DNA of 64,000 nucleotides from Endozoicomonas sp. 8E (lineage in GTDB: Bacteria; Pseudomonadota; Gammaproteobacteria; Pseudomonadales; Endozoicomonadaceae), in NCBI RefSeq assembly GCF_032883915.1, contig NZ_CP120717.1, forward strand, positions 5,534,501-5,598,500, written 5' to 3'. The notes beneath the pieces were generated by a model. It was not told the DNA's origin. It ran no database searches and saw only the letters and a list, made by a program, of their open reading frames with translations. Below, piece after piece: positions 38,301-46,003 of the stretch. Numbering within the stretch: the stretch's first letter is position 1; each line of letters starts with the position of its first letter. A program made the translations under genes and the position numbers.

Positions 38301-38773
38301 CTATCAAGAAACTCTTGATCAAGTTTCATTTGAAATTCGAGTAATTCATGCCTGAAGCTTTGGACACCCTCTATCGTAATTTCTTGAGAAGGTGAGGACG
38401 GTGCTTCGTGAAAACAAGGAAGAGTATCCAGAATGATGTCATCAGGCAGAGGCCCCAGGAGAACGCTGAGGGGAGGACAGCTGGCTGATGACTGCTCCGG
38501 CAAGCTCTGGTCAGAAGCTGATGTCAAATCAGGTGTATGATACGTTTGTTCTACTGAACTGATTGCAGCCTGTCTTTCAGATAACGAAAAATTACCGGGT
38601 TTGAAGCATGCCGGATCATTGGTTTGATCACTGCTCTGGAAATGAGACTCTGGATTTATTGCAGTCGTTGAGCCTCTGTCCTCAGGTCCCTCTGAGCAGT
38701 ACTGAGTGTTGCATCCTTCAGGGTCAGGCTGCGAGTATAAAGGCGAAGCAAAAGTGTTTTTGATATTTTGCAT
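35342..38773 (-). CDS. Large (1143-residue) protein of unknown function, possible nucleotidyltransferase-like C-terminus
   Basis: No signal peptide and no clear membrane helix. The first 130 residues are Ser/Pro/Gln-rich and look disordered; residues about 140-860 are mostly helical with scattered Cys and several Lys/Ile-rich stretches. The C-terminal 250 residues are better conserved in look: VVYLGSRAYQTQ near 898 (GS), RSVTPRDTDLLVLNKEQ near 941 (DxD), and DWVYVVDLITP with Asp1017. A GS...DxD...D pattern recalls the pol-beta nucleotidyltransferase fold, but the spacing between GS and DxD (about 40) is longer than usual, so this is a hypothesis. The coding region is more AT-rich than its neighbours. 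A nested palindromic repeat lies directly upstream. It could be a secreted effector. Confidence 0.6.
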   Translation of the reverse strand: MQNIKNTFASPLYSQPDPEGCNTQYCSEGPEDRGSTTAINPESHFQSSDQTNDPACFKPGNFSLSERQAAISSVEQTYHTPDLTSASDQSLPEQSSASCPPLSVLLGPLPDDIILDTLPCFHEAPSSPSQEITIEGVQSFRHELLEFQMKLDQEFLDRKFLDTDGLQFHNLIYSRLALLKRLANKYQVLKDSSYKLVDWFNTIRLADKSEYVVLSKQLFLSDDMSNVTLQLALNYRVLERMLCRWSPKDASPGQQSISFLSESIVCHLSCIYGLVESMIRHADFRRNIALRAPVEPKIRKYHSILHAPPRKRPDLMTCEAYRLNEEISNLLTTVATATLEIQSKKDSQDIVKIASGCLFSSIDRYRNEGYDHEFQPVCVDNKTIGQHLFCAELFHAALMSGRWDVVNKVCETTSGIVFHNDYSLEKVIQRLKKNNTAEINIESWHDGLNEYTQTRSYPLDRYFALGIEASSVYLSTLLAHKESVTENQSPLIKIKKTEELQHILNVLSPWAAQLQELGLLTNEAVESCKYHRRLSLAKLRIQTLTNNHELAIRNSFDEVKKVIVQGTATDGITNDNPQQLPECLKSRLAQTLIQNNDILKLINKECDIYNPDINITELDRKSCEWLINIFANIALSPHTELLLTFSHCSYYCAMLIEHICECVSIFSDLEGCITSIQTSDPSTSLKVTKEKWKEKIKANASGIKEKIDQFDKINQNIKTCFKDAFRQLNKIREQVVAGQDKCLKIVLFESIKATLYHGLRQLQHLNTALVTVSSKRIDILKSEFPTIANLEQSTVSCRKKINKNIAFIAGCVKDLDNSKELSLAKTADNNEPNPAQIKNGRFKKQASNKPDTLANFVVNTFFRVDTQETLETRAYFHEQIASEVQALNHKNKPVVYLGSRAYQTQVQSRWGSQALKRATGSDLLPGEISREVIERSVTPRDTDLLVLNKEQFSEIKERLYDRLEEAARAGGYLPEKCVLLTTKVGEELYYGKKCFFCNLILRLKEGYTKKDWVYVVDLITPVDSGPSTLLPYDSPVLASGNPTLARPLTSIMIDELNLAVGQAAGPARALMAMMRINVLAALESSEPKLDSISGIVLMHVLERLQDSYPDPALGKMASILRSRAFNGVAYEETFVPAPDVSKA

Positions 38774-38952
38774 AATTCATACTTAAATCGAACAATCATT
38801 AGTTAACTAACCACATGTAATAATCAGGCATATTCTGTTTTGACATCATTATGGTGATTTGGTTCCATGGACTTAAGTACTCAACCATACGAAATCATAT
38901 TTTCTGACTCATTGTTCAGGCACTCGCGGCAACTGCTCCTGCGTTGCTCTAG

Positions 38953-39159
38953 CAGCCTGTCGGACTTAAGCGCCCGTAGCGAGGATTGCGAGAAATTGAG
39001 GATAAAAATTTCTGCTTCTGAGGAGAATAGCGGGGCTATTTGACGAAGAGGCAGGAATTTTTAGACCAATTTATCGCAACCGCACGACTGCACGGATGCA
39101 GGAGCTAGAGCAACGCAGGAGCAGTTGCCGCGTAGGGCAGACTTAAGTCCGACAGGCTG
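38953..39159 (+). repeat. Palindromic element family A, copy 3, inside family B
   Basis: Ends CAGCCTGTCGGACTTAAG perfectly inverted, flanked by CTAG at 38949-38952 and 39160-39163. The host family B element contains a single CTAG at this point in its intact copy, which shows a 4-bp target duplication. It is 207 bp rather than 159 because of a 47-bp insertion at 39085-39131. Confidence 0.88.
39085..39131 (+). repeat. 47-bp segment of family B embedded in a family A copy
   Basis: These 47 bases match 55138-55184 of the family B element with one visible difference. They interrupt the family A sequence at a point (CCGCA/GTAGGG) that is continuous in the copies at 13648 and 26602. A gene-conversion or template-switch event between adjacent repeats is likely. 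Confidence 0.75.
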
Positions 39160-39442
39160 CTAGCTCCTGCATCCATGCAGTCGTGGTGCGTTGCAACTCT
39201 GGTCACATAGCTTGCTATGTTCCCGCCGTTGCGCCTTGCAGAGCACCTGCCCAATAAGCCAGAAATATTCGATTCCGTATGGCTGAGTACTTAATTATGC
39301 TCGCAATAGTCTTCACATCACCGAGGCAAACCGGCTGACCAGAGTTCAGCCTCCCAAAAGCCACTTGCTTTTAGCCCCTGAGTCCGGCATGTTGTAGCGC
39401 TTTTCTTACCCTCATTAATATAAGTTGCATAAGGGGATATCT

Positions 39443-40222
39443 ATGCGCTCTCTTTTAAACGACTTTTTCAGCCTCTCTGAGCGCTCAAGACTGCATCATC
39501 GCACATGGCTAAACAGACTCCTGGCGTCAACTCTTGGCTTTTTCATGGTCGCTTCAGTCTCGGCGGCTGAATCCAGAGCAGAACAGGCCACCCTTCAGTT
39601 ACCGGTCAAATCTGAGTTACTGGTTCTTGACGGCACCAATGCCAAAGACCTCGACTTTAAAGTAGAAGCTAACGGGCCCATTTCTCTTACCAATGTGCGC
39701 CATCAGATTGTTTTCCAGTTATCTGATACCGTCACTAATGGCGGGGACCGAAGTCGCTTTACTTCCAAACCTTTTGTCCTGACCTTCCATCCGGCAACTG
39801 GCAAGCACTACAGCATTGATGTTCCCAACCTGAGAGACATACGTCAGGCCGAAGCTTTCAACAACAACCCCACCAGCAAGATTTCATTGAAGGATGACAA
39901 GGGCGAAGCCGTTCCCTATGAATTTGCCATTTTACCCAGCAAGGGTATCCAGTTCGGGCGCAACTATGCAGCAGACGTCCAAAAGTTTAATCGTACCAAC
40001 AGTCCGGCAGCGGCCAGTGAATTTTCAGGCATGGGTGTCTTCGCAGAGACAAACACAGGCTTTGCCAATGCTACTCAGAATGAGGAAACCTATGGCTCTG
40101 CTGCCAATAAGAATGATGAGGCCAATATAAGTGCCAGCATGTTGCGCTACTGGTTTGAAAAAGCCGATCCAAAAACCCGGAAGGCCTTCGTCAACTGGGC
40201 CCGGGAACAGGTCAGCCAGTGA
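39443..40222 (+). CDS. Exported DUF2057 (YccT-like) protein
   Basis: A 259-residue protein. The signal sequence includes LNRLLASTLGFFMVASVSAAES. The mature part begins ATLQLPVKSELLVLDGTNAKDLD and continues HQIVFQLSDTVTNGGDRSRFTSKPFVLTF, the pattern of DUF2057/YccT, a periplasmic family linked in enterics to curli regulation. The C-terminus ends SASMLRYWFEKADPKTRKAFVNWARE, a feature seen in the family. AAGGGG at 39431-39436 precedes the ATG at 39443, six bases apart, which decides the start over an upstream TTG-type start. The stop overlaps the rsuA start. Confidence 0.85.
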   Translation: MRSLLNDFFSLSERSRLHHRTWLNRLLASTLGFFMVASVSAAESRAEQATLQLPVKSELLVLDGTNAKDLDFKVEANGPISLTNVRHQIVFQLSDTVTNGGDRSRFTSKPFVLTFHPATGKHYSIDVPNLRDIRQAEAFNNNPTSKISLKDDKGEAVPYEFAILPSKGIQFGRNYAADVQKFNRTNSPAAASEFSGMGVFAETNTGFANATQNEETYGSAANKNDEANISASMLRYWFEKADPKTRKAFVNWAREQVSQ

Positions 40223-40935
40223 GACTCGACAAATTTCTTTGTGAAAGCACCGAACTGACCCGCTCAGAAAGCAAAAGGCTTTTGAAAACCGGGTCAGTGA
40301 CTGTAGAGGGCTCTGTCGTCAAAAACCCTGCCTGTAAGGTTTCTGACGATGCTGAAGTACTTCTGGATGGAACACCGCTGACTCTGGTGGGATTTCGTTA
40401 CATTATGCTCAACAAACCTGCGGATACTCTCTGTACGACGCCCTCAGGAACAGGAGCCGAGATGTATCCATCCGTTATTAATCTGCTGGATGTCATTAAA
40501 TCCGATCGCCTCAGGATTGCCGGCCGGCTGGATGTGGATACCACTGGGCTGGTGCTGATTACAGACGATGGTCAGTGGTCCCACAAAATCACGTCACCGG
40601 TTAAAAAGTGCGGAAAACGTTACCGGGTAGAACTGGCTTCGCCTCTGGATCAGTCAGCCATCGAACAGTTTGCACAAGGTCTCCAGCTGCATGGGGAGAA
40701 AAAGCCAACCCGCCCTGCGCAACTTGAATTTATGTCTGATCAGGAAGTACTGCTGACGATTCATGAAGGCAAGTACCACCAGGTCAAGCGCATGTTTGCG
40801 GCTCTGGGTAATCGTGTAACGGCCCTTCATCGGGAACAGATTGGCTCTATCACGCTCGACCCTGATCTGAAAAAGGGTAGGTGGCGCTATCTGACTGAAG
40901 ACGAAATCCACTCCGTTCAGGAAGCCACCACCTGA
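40219..40935 (+). CDS. rsuA: 16S rRNA pseudouridine(516) synthase
   Basis: A 238-residue pseudouridine synthase with an N-terminal S4 RNA-binding domain (MRLDKFLCESTELTRSESKRLLKTGSV). The catalytic site GRLDVDTTGLVLITDDG carries the active-site aspartate near residue 104. The C-terminal YHQVKRMFAALGNRVTALHREQIG is conserved. The GTG start overlaps the TGA of the preceding gene. Length is the same as E. coli RsuA. Its last 19 bases overlap the convergent DinB-like gene. Confidence 0.95.
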   Translation: MRLDKFLCESTELTRSESKRLLKTGSVTVEGSVVKNPACKVSDDAEVLLDGTPLTLVGFRYIMLNKPADTLCTTPSGTGAEMYPSVINLLDVIKSDRLRIAGRLDVDTTGLVLITDDGQWSHKITSPVKKCGKRYRVELASPLDQSAIEQFAQGLQLHGEKKPTRPAQLEFMSDQEVLLTIHEGKYHQVKRMFAALGNRVTALHREQIGSITLDPDLKKGRWRYLTEDEIHSVQEATT

Positions 40936-41447
40936 CCCCGGTTAAAGCTTGACGTCGCTGGAGCCATACCCACGGAAGGGTCTATATTGTTGCCTGCTAC
41001 TTTTGCGATCGTCGCCATCATTGCCAGATGGTGAGTCAGGTGACTGCTGGCAAAAACCAGCTCCCTTCCCAGGGTGGATTTTAGTCGCACGCTGCTGCTT
41101 TCTGACAAAAGAACCTCGGTTTTGATTTCAACATCTGAATCCAGATCCCCTGCTTTCAGCGCCTTTAACCATTGCTGCAAATCTTTTAACTCTGCCAGAC
41201 CCGCGTTCTTTTCATGCTCCAGCAAAAGCCCCCGGCGTCTGAGATCATAATCCACCCATTCTTCAGAAGAAGAGCGGATCGCTTCATACAGATCCAGAAC
41301 GTGACGCAAGTGCTGCCCGACGGTACTTTGAAAAAGATCGGAGTCCGTGAATCGGTAGTCATCAGCGCTCAAACCAGAAACAAAACCGATCATCTGTTCA
41401 ACCGCTTCCTGATTACCCCGGAGTATCCGCTCAAAATCATTACGCAT
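40917..41447 (-). CDS. DinB-like four-helix metal-binding protein
   Basis: A 176-residue helical protein of the DinB/YfiT superfamily. The potential metal-binding histidines lie in GQHLRHVLDLYE near residue 46 and in SSHLTHHLAMM near residue 134, at the expected helix positions. Function in this family is varied (thiol transfer, bacillithiol-like, hydrolase) and is not indicated here. It overlaps the 3' end of rsuA on the other strand and follows the MFS transporter gene by 28 bases, so it may be the last gene of that minus-strand cluster. Confidence 0.75.
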   Translation of the reverse strand: MRNDFERILRGNQEAVEQMIGFVSGLSADDYRFTDSDLFQSTVGQHLRHVLDLYEAIRSSSEEWVDYDLRRRGLLLEHEKNAGLAELKDLQQWLKALKAGDLDSDVEIKTEVLLSESSSVRLKSTLGRELVFASSHLTHHLAMMATIAKVAGNNIDPSVGMAPATSSFNRGQVVAS

Positions 41448-41475
41448 GATAAAAATATCCTTTTCTCTTAACTAT

Positions 41476-42696
41476 CTATCGAGTTTTTATCAGAAGATTA
41501 TTTTTTCCGCTCATGGCTTCTCCATCCACCCTGACAGCTCCGGTCTGCCAGCTATAGCGGAAATAAACCAAGGCTAAAATGGATGAAACAAAGTACACAG
41601 CCTGAAGTGCCTCCAGAGGTGCCTTTCCCTGATGCAGGAACAGAGCTGTAACAATAAACAAAACAGCGACACCCAGTTGAGAGCAGTAACTTTTCAGTAA
41701 AAGGTAGGTATGGGTACCCGTTTTATCAGAACGATCAAAAAACACTTTGTTGAATGACAAACGGAACAGGCTGGTCAGGAAAGCAATGACGAGAATAACT
41801 CCATACTGCTGCTGCGTTGAATGCGTTTCATCCACCATCCCCCTGAGCAGCCAGCTGAATGCATAAAGAAGAATGGCCCAGCGGAAAAGACGGATAGCGG
41901 ACATACGGTCAATAAAAGTCTGTACCAGTTTAAACAGGGCAGCGACTGCGATTGCCAGAATCACCATCATCCCACCCAGCTCGAGCAGACTTTCTCTATT
42001 GATAAAATAGAGTGAGAGAGTCCAGAAATAACTTTCCAGAAAAAGAAACAGACCATCTACAAAAAACACCCCACGGGAGCCAAAACTATCACGAAATCGG
42101 AGCACTTCAGAGACACGGACAGCCGGTGCCGAAAACGCTGTGTTGATTTCAACAGCCACCTTGGTTTTGAAAGTTTGAGCAACACCTGCTGTTGAAATCA
42201 GTACGCTGAGTATAAACAGAATCAAGTCACTCGATTGCTCCAACAGAAATGCACCCGCCACTATGCCGATTTTAAGCATCACTGCTACCAATATCTGGAA
42301 GTTGCCAAAGTGCTGACCGGAATTCCGACTATGACTGATGGATTTGAACAGCAGTCGTTGAGCCATCCAGTAGAAACAGCCATAAATACCATTCAGAATG
42401 GCCAGTAGAATAAGTCCTGTGGCTCCGCTGTCTGCTTGCTGCTGAAAGGAAAACAGTCCCGCCACCAGCAGGACCTCAGTCAAAAACGAGGCTCTTACGA
42501 CCCGGACGCTGCCTTTTTCAGATCTCAGGTGTTCCCAAACCCACAGGGTAAAAAGATAAGCCAAACCGGACAGGGCAATAAACACAGCTATTTCGGTCAG
42601 ACTATAACCTTGTTGCCACAATAGAGTGGGCATAAAGAACGGCAACAGACCGACCAGAAATGCGTGAATGCCTGAGAACTGAAAAAAGTAATGCAC
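41476..42696 (-). CDS. MFS transporter
   Basis: A 406-residue inner-membrane protein with about twelve hydrophobic segments. It begins at a GTG at 42696 (VHYFFQFSGIHAFLVGLLPFF) preceded by a strong AGGGGAG site. The frame extends to 42789 but that part overlaps the upstream gene and is not hydrophobic. Mid-loop residues between helices 6 and 7 (FKTKVAVEINTAF) fit an MFS central loop. It follows the second ATP-grasp gene by 16 bases, so a role in exporting the product of those ligases is likely (inference). Confidence 0.8.
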   Translation of the reverse strand: MHYFFQFSGIHAFLVGLLPFFMPTLLWQQGYSLTEIAVFIALSGLAYLFTLWVWEHLRSEKGSVRVVRASFLTEVLLVAGLFSFQQQADSGATGLILLAILNGIYGCFYWMAQRLLFKSISHSRNSGQHFGNFQILVAVMLKIGIVAGAFLLEQSSDLILFILSVLISTAGVAQTFKTKVAVEINTAFSAPAVRVSEVLRFRDSFGSRGVFFVDGLFLFLESYFWTLSLYFINRESLLELGGMMVILAIAVAALFKLVQTFIDRMSAIRLFRWAILLYAFSWLLRGMVDETHSTQQQYGVILVIAFLTSLFRLSFNKVFFDRSDKTGTHTYLLLKSYCSQLGVAVLFIVTALFLHQGKAPLEALQAVYFVSSILALVYFRYSWQTGAVRVDGEAMSGKNNLLIKTR

Positions 42697-42712
42697 TCCT
42701 GTCTCCCCTGTC

Positions 42713-43621
42713 TCAGAAAATATCAGTCTGAGCGACCTGGAGTTTATCCAGTTCCTCAAACACCCCGGAGATATCTTCTTTTTCCCCATATCTGGGGTAG
42801 TCGTGCATTTTCACGTAAGGACGAGAGTTCACCTCCAAAAGAATACATTTCTGATCTTTATGACTATGCTCTATGCCTTTTTCCATGATGACATCGATAC
42901 CAAGAATATTGGCATCGAAAGTAGCCAGCACTTTTTCCATCAGTCGTATATTCTCTCTGGCCAGTTTATTGACCGGAATGGTTTCAATGACACCGCCGGG
43001 TGCCAGGGCAATTCGATGGAAAAGCTTTACCTGCTCCTGATCAGCCGGAACGGAATTCAGATCAAAGCCCTGTCTCGCTAAATAGGTTCTGGTTTGTTCA
43101 CTTTTCTGTAGCGGGTACATGCAATCCAGAAGCCCCATCTCCTTCCGAATAGCATTCTCCTGATCAATCAGGGTGCTGATCGAGTCCTCACCATTTCCAG
43201 TAACAAAAGGAGCATAACGCTGAATCACAGACACCACTTCACCGTTCGCCACCAGAACCCGATAGTTTTTTCCTTCCAGATACTGCTCTACCACACTGGC
43301 AGGCCACCAGATTTTGGCCAGCAAAGCCGCTTTCCATAACTCACGATAGTTGCGAATGGGAAAATAGCTGCCTCTTGAGAAACCGCCGACATTGGGCTTA
43401 ACGACCAAAGGAAAGCCATGCTGTCTGGCAAAGCGAATAGCCTTCCATGGATTGATGAAAATCTCACCTTGAGCATGAGGAATATCATTTTTACTGAATG
43501 CCGCTCTTGCCTGAGCTTTTGAACGACAGCTCTTGCGAACTTCCAGAGAATTGTACTGAGTGCAGCCATTCATGAATTTCTGGCTGATGTAGCTGTAAAC
43601 CGCTTTCCTGATAAATTTCAC
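42713..43621 (-). CDS. ATP-grasp ligase 2 (cyanophycin-synthetase/GshF-like)
   Basis: A 302-residue ATP-grasp enzyme. HGFPLVVKPNVGGFSRGSY holds the ATP lysine and glycine loop, VVEQYLEGKNYRVLVANGEV the central acidic region, and ILGIDVIME with LLEVNSRPYVKMHDYPRYG the Mg-binding E-x-N near the C-terminus. The last motif resembles cyanophycin synthetase and GshF. These enzymes make an amide or peptide bond through an acyl phosphate. It overlaps the upstream ATP-grasp gene by four bases and precedes the MFS gene. Substrates are unknown. Confidence 0.85.
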   Translation of the reverse strand: MKFIRKAVYSYISQKFMNGCTQYNSLEVRKSCRSKAQARAAFSKNDIPHAQGEIFINPWKAIRFARQHGFPLVVKPNVGGFSRGSYFPIRNYRELWKAALLAKIWWPASVVEQYLEGKNYRVLVANGEVVSVIQRYAPFVTGNGEDSISTLIDQENAIRKEMGLLDCMYPLQKSEQTRTYLARQGFDLNSVPADQEQVKLFHRIALAPGGVIETIPVNKLARENIRLMEKVLATFDANILGIDVIMEKGIEHSHKDQKCILLEVNSRPYVKMHDYPRYGEKEDISGVFEELDKLQVAQTDIF

Positions 43622-44472
43622 AGCACCATCTCCTCTTCGGTCTTGGCTGGCAGCTTTTTAAAATTCAGCCGATTCAGATAAAACAGCTTCCTGAAGAAAA
43701 TAGATTTCCGTTTACGGGCTTCTGGAATTTCACCGGTCACTTGTGCCAGTTGACCGGTCAACTGGCCTATCAGCCGCAACTTCTCGAAAGTCCCCAGATT
43801 CTTGCTTAACAGCACCAGAGGCATAGGCAGGAAGAGATTGATTTCAAAAATTTTGAACTCCCCCTGAACCAGAGCTTCGATGCTGTCAGCCCGGATACCA
43901 TAGCGAGCCATTCTAAACGGCCCGGCCTGACTCAAATGCAAAGCCAGCTGATCGGCCTGTTTTCTATTCAGCTCGTGGGTTTTGTCCAGATAAAACGTTT
44001 CGCTGTTGTAAATACCATTGACAGGATGTGCATCATTGCTGGTATTCAGAACCTGAGTTACGGACAGTGTTCTAAGGCACTTTTTGGAATCCGGGGAGCA
44101 AATCACAAACACTTCAAACTCTCTTTTCCCCTGAGCACCCTCCTGAATCAGGTAGGGCACACTGTCCTGAGCGCGATTCGCTCTTGCAGCCTCCAGCTGA
44201 ATTTCATTATCGATCCGTATAACCCCGGCGGAGTTCTGTCCCCATTCAGGTTTCAGAAAAACCGGGTATTGCTCCGGCTTTGTGCCATCAGTATCCAGGC
44301 TCTGTTGCAAGCGCCACCGTCTGGGAATGGACTGATCCATATCAAGCTTCGAGTACAGCCCTTTGGAATCATTGAAGTAATCCGCATTCAACTGAAAAAA
44401 CAGCCAGGGCTTTACTCTTTGTCTCAAGGCGTGCCAGATAAATCCCAAAACCAGCAACGTACGAACTATCAT
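43618..44472 (-). CDS. ATP-grasp ligase 1, N-terminally anchored
   Basis: A 284-residue protein. A short hydrophobic N-terminus (VRTLLVLGFIWHALRQR) may tether it to the membrane. The ATP-grasp core shows PVFLKPEWGQNSAGVIRI (ATP lysine), VPYLIQEGAQGKREFEVFV, RYGIRADSIEAL and FKIFEINLFLPMPL (Mg-binding E-x-N). GGAAG precedes the ATG at 44472 by eight bases; a GTG at 44481 is also possible. It is more divergent than its neighbour at 42713 and probably acts with it in one pathway. Confidence 0.8.
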   Translation of the reverse strand: MIVRTLLVLGFIWHALRQRVKPWLFFQLNADYFNDSKGLYSKLDMDQSIPRRWRLQQSLDTDGTKPEQYPVFLKPEWGQNSAGVIRIDNEIQLEAARANRAQDSVPYLIQEGAQGKREFEVFVICSPDSKKCLRTLSVTQVLNTSNDAHPVNGIYNSETFYLDKTHELNRKQADQLALHLSQAGPFRMARYGIRADSIEALVQGEFKIFEINLFLPMPLVLLSKNLGTFEKLRLIGQLTGQLAQVTGEIPEARKRKSIFFRKLFYLNRLNFKKLPAKTEEEMVL

Positions 44473-44506
44473 AATGATCACTTCCAGATTAAGTGTCCCC
44501 GGGGAG

Positions 44507-45025
44507 TTAAGGGTTAGATCTTGCCAGCTTTTCTTCTTTAACCAAAGAGAAGTTGGCCATCGCCATGATCAGCCCCAACACCAGGATGGATACAGCGGCG
44601 TAGAACAGAGAACCGCCGTCACTTTTCCCCTGGTGCAATACCTCTATTCCCAGAGGTGTAGCCAGGTGGAAGAAAACCGCTCCCACCATGATGCCAGACG
44701 CTGCCAGCCCACCCAGACTGTGTATCAGACTCTGACTGATTTCACTTTCATCGGTACTCAACTTATTTTTAATGAACAGTATGACAGGCAGAAACAGCAG
44801 CAAACTGATGGATAATTCTGCAAGTCCAACGGCAATAGCACCATAACTGCTGAACCACTCCCCCACGGAAACACCTATAACCCCCTGCATCCACTGACCG
44901 ATGGTTCCAAAGATATGCTGGGTATCCGGATGCCCACTGAACTTGTAGGGCAGGGAGAACAAAAACACCTTGGCTATCCAGAGGACAGTTAACCAGCTAA
45001 AAACTTGTATCACGCGCTTTTTCAT
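44507..45025 (-). CDS. DoxX-like membrane protein
   Basis: A 172-residue protein with four hydrophobic segments (VFSWLTVLWIAKVFLFSLPY, AIAVGLAELSISLLLFLPVI, GGLAASGIMVGAVFFHLA and AAVSILVLGLIMAMA). The LPYKFSGHPDTQHIFGTIGQW loop matches the DoxX/MauE membrane fold. The ATG at 45025 is preferred. It is the first gene of the compact minus-strand cluster with two ATP-grasp enzymes, an MFS transporter and perhaps the DinB-like protein. Its role there is unknown. Confidence 0.7.
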   Translation of the reverse strand: MKKRVIQVFSWLTVLWIAKVFLFSLPYKFSGHPDTQHIFGTIGQWMQGVIGVSVGEWFSSYGAIAVGLAELSISLLLFLPVILFIKNKLSTDESEISQSLIHSLGGLAASGIMVGAVFFHLATPLGIEVLHQGKSDGGSLFYAAVSILVLGLIMAMANFSLVKEEKLARSNP

Positions 45026-45156
45026 GCGAACAATTCCATTTCTCAAAGATCAAAAAGTCCTTTCACCCGATTTAAAGTGATGTGACTCATCGTATTAATG
45101 GGATAGATGAGTAAAGTCTCAGATCATCAGTAAACCAGACCTTACCCGGAACTTGA

Positions 45157-45321
45157 TAAGTACCTGGCCAGTTGGTTTCGCATATTCTGGCGAGTGGATT
45201 TTTTCATCCTTCAAGGCGCAACGACGGGCGCGTAGCCGTAGCTACGCAACCAGAGTTGGAACGCAGAAGGGTGGAAAAAGCCGCCGTCCAGAATATGCGA
45301 AACCAACTGGTTAGGTACTTA
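45157..45321 (+). repeat. Palindromic element family B, divergent copy (165 bp)
   Basis: Ends TAAGTACC...GGTACTTA with long arms (CCAGTTGGTTTCGCATATTC against its complement). The centre matches the family B core, CAAGGCGCAACGACGGG then ACCAGAGTTGGAACGCA around the hairpin GCGTAGC / GCTACGC. In the 55027 copy the hairpin is ACATAGC / GCTATGT, a paired change. It occupies the 310-base gap between the DoxX-like and YHS genes; no gene is seen there. Confidence 0.75.
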
Positions 45322-45335
45322 CGAAACCAGTGGGT

Positions 45336-45809
45336 TTAATTGATCACTTTCGGCCAGTTGTCATCAGCTTCATTGATCAGTTTTTTCTTATCCTTGAGCC
45401 ATTTCTTCTGAACCGACCCGTTGTAATTCAGGTAAAGCTTACCATCTTCGATGTTCCATTGCCGAGGATCAGCACTGGCAGTCTTACCATGAGCTACAGC
45501 CCATGCACAGTAGCCGCCGTACTGAGGAGCGTACTTTTCCGGGGACTCCAGAAACAGATTTTTATTTTCTTCACTGCTGAAGTACCAGGCAGCACCCTTA
45601 TAGCGGGTAGAAAATTTATCGGAACCTTTTACCGGCTTACCTTCAGTGAAGTAAGCCACCGGGTCATAGCCACTGACAGCCTTATCGCTGAAAAGCCCGG
45701 TATAAATCTCGTCTTCGGCCATAGCCTGCATCGAAAAAATCAGTGTCAGAGCCATGATCAATCTGGCCCATATGCCTCCAGTTAAAAATGAGTGATTTGC
45801 TCTGGTCAT
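45336..45809 (-). CDS. Exported YHS-domain protein
   Basis: A 157-residue protein with a signal peptide ending ...FSMQAMAEDE and a YHS domain (about residues 35-95): KAVSGYDPVAYFTEGKPVKGSDKFSTRYKGAAWYFSSEENKNLFLESPEKYAPQYGGYCAWAVA. YHS domains often bind metals or sit beside metal transporters. GAGG precedes the ATG at 45809, which decides the start. Single gene, with a repeat on its 3' side. Confidence 0.85.
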   Translation of the reverse strand: MTRANHSFLTGGIWARLIMALTLIFSMQAMAEDEIYTGLFSDKAVSGYDPVAYFTEGKPVKGSDKFSTRYKGAAWYFSSEENKNLFLESPEKYAPQYGGYCAWAVAHGKTASADPRQWNIEDGKLYLNYNGSVQKKWLKDKKKLINEADDNWPKVIN

Positions 45810-46003
45810 TTGCTTTACCTCTTTGATATTCGAAAAAAATAATTGTCCTCTTGTCTTCACATACGCTATGGCAGATTAAATAGTTTCAGAACCAAGAAAT
45901 AAAAATTAAACAGATCAAAACTGTCATTCAGTTTGCAATAATCGATGAATGAATACGAGTTTCAGGGAAGGCAATAAGATGGGAGGCAGGGAGGTCTACA
46001 GAC

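Larger units (their letters stand above)
38873..39294 (-). repeat. Palindromic element family B, copy 1, interrupted by a family A element
   Basis: Ends TTAAGTACTCAACCATACG and, at the right, the near-complement ending in TTAA. The total span is 422 bp. Removing the nested family A element and one CTAG (211 bp) leaves 211 bp, the same length as the uninterrupted family B copy at 55027-55237, and the two align in opposite orientation. It fills most of the 669-base gap 38774-39442; no gene is seen there. Confidence 0.85.
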
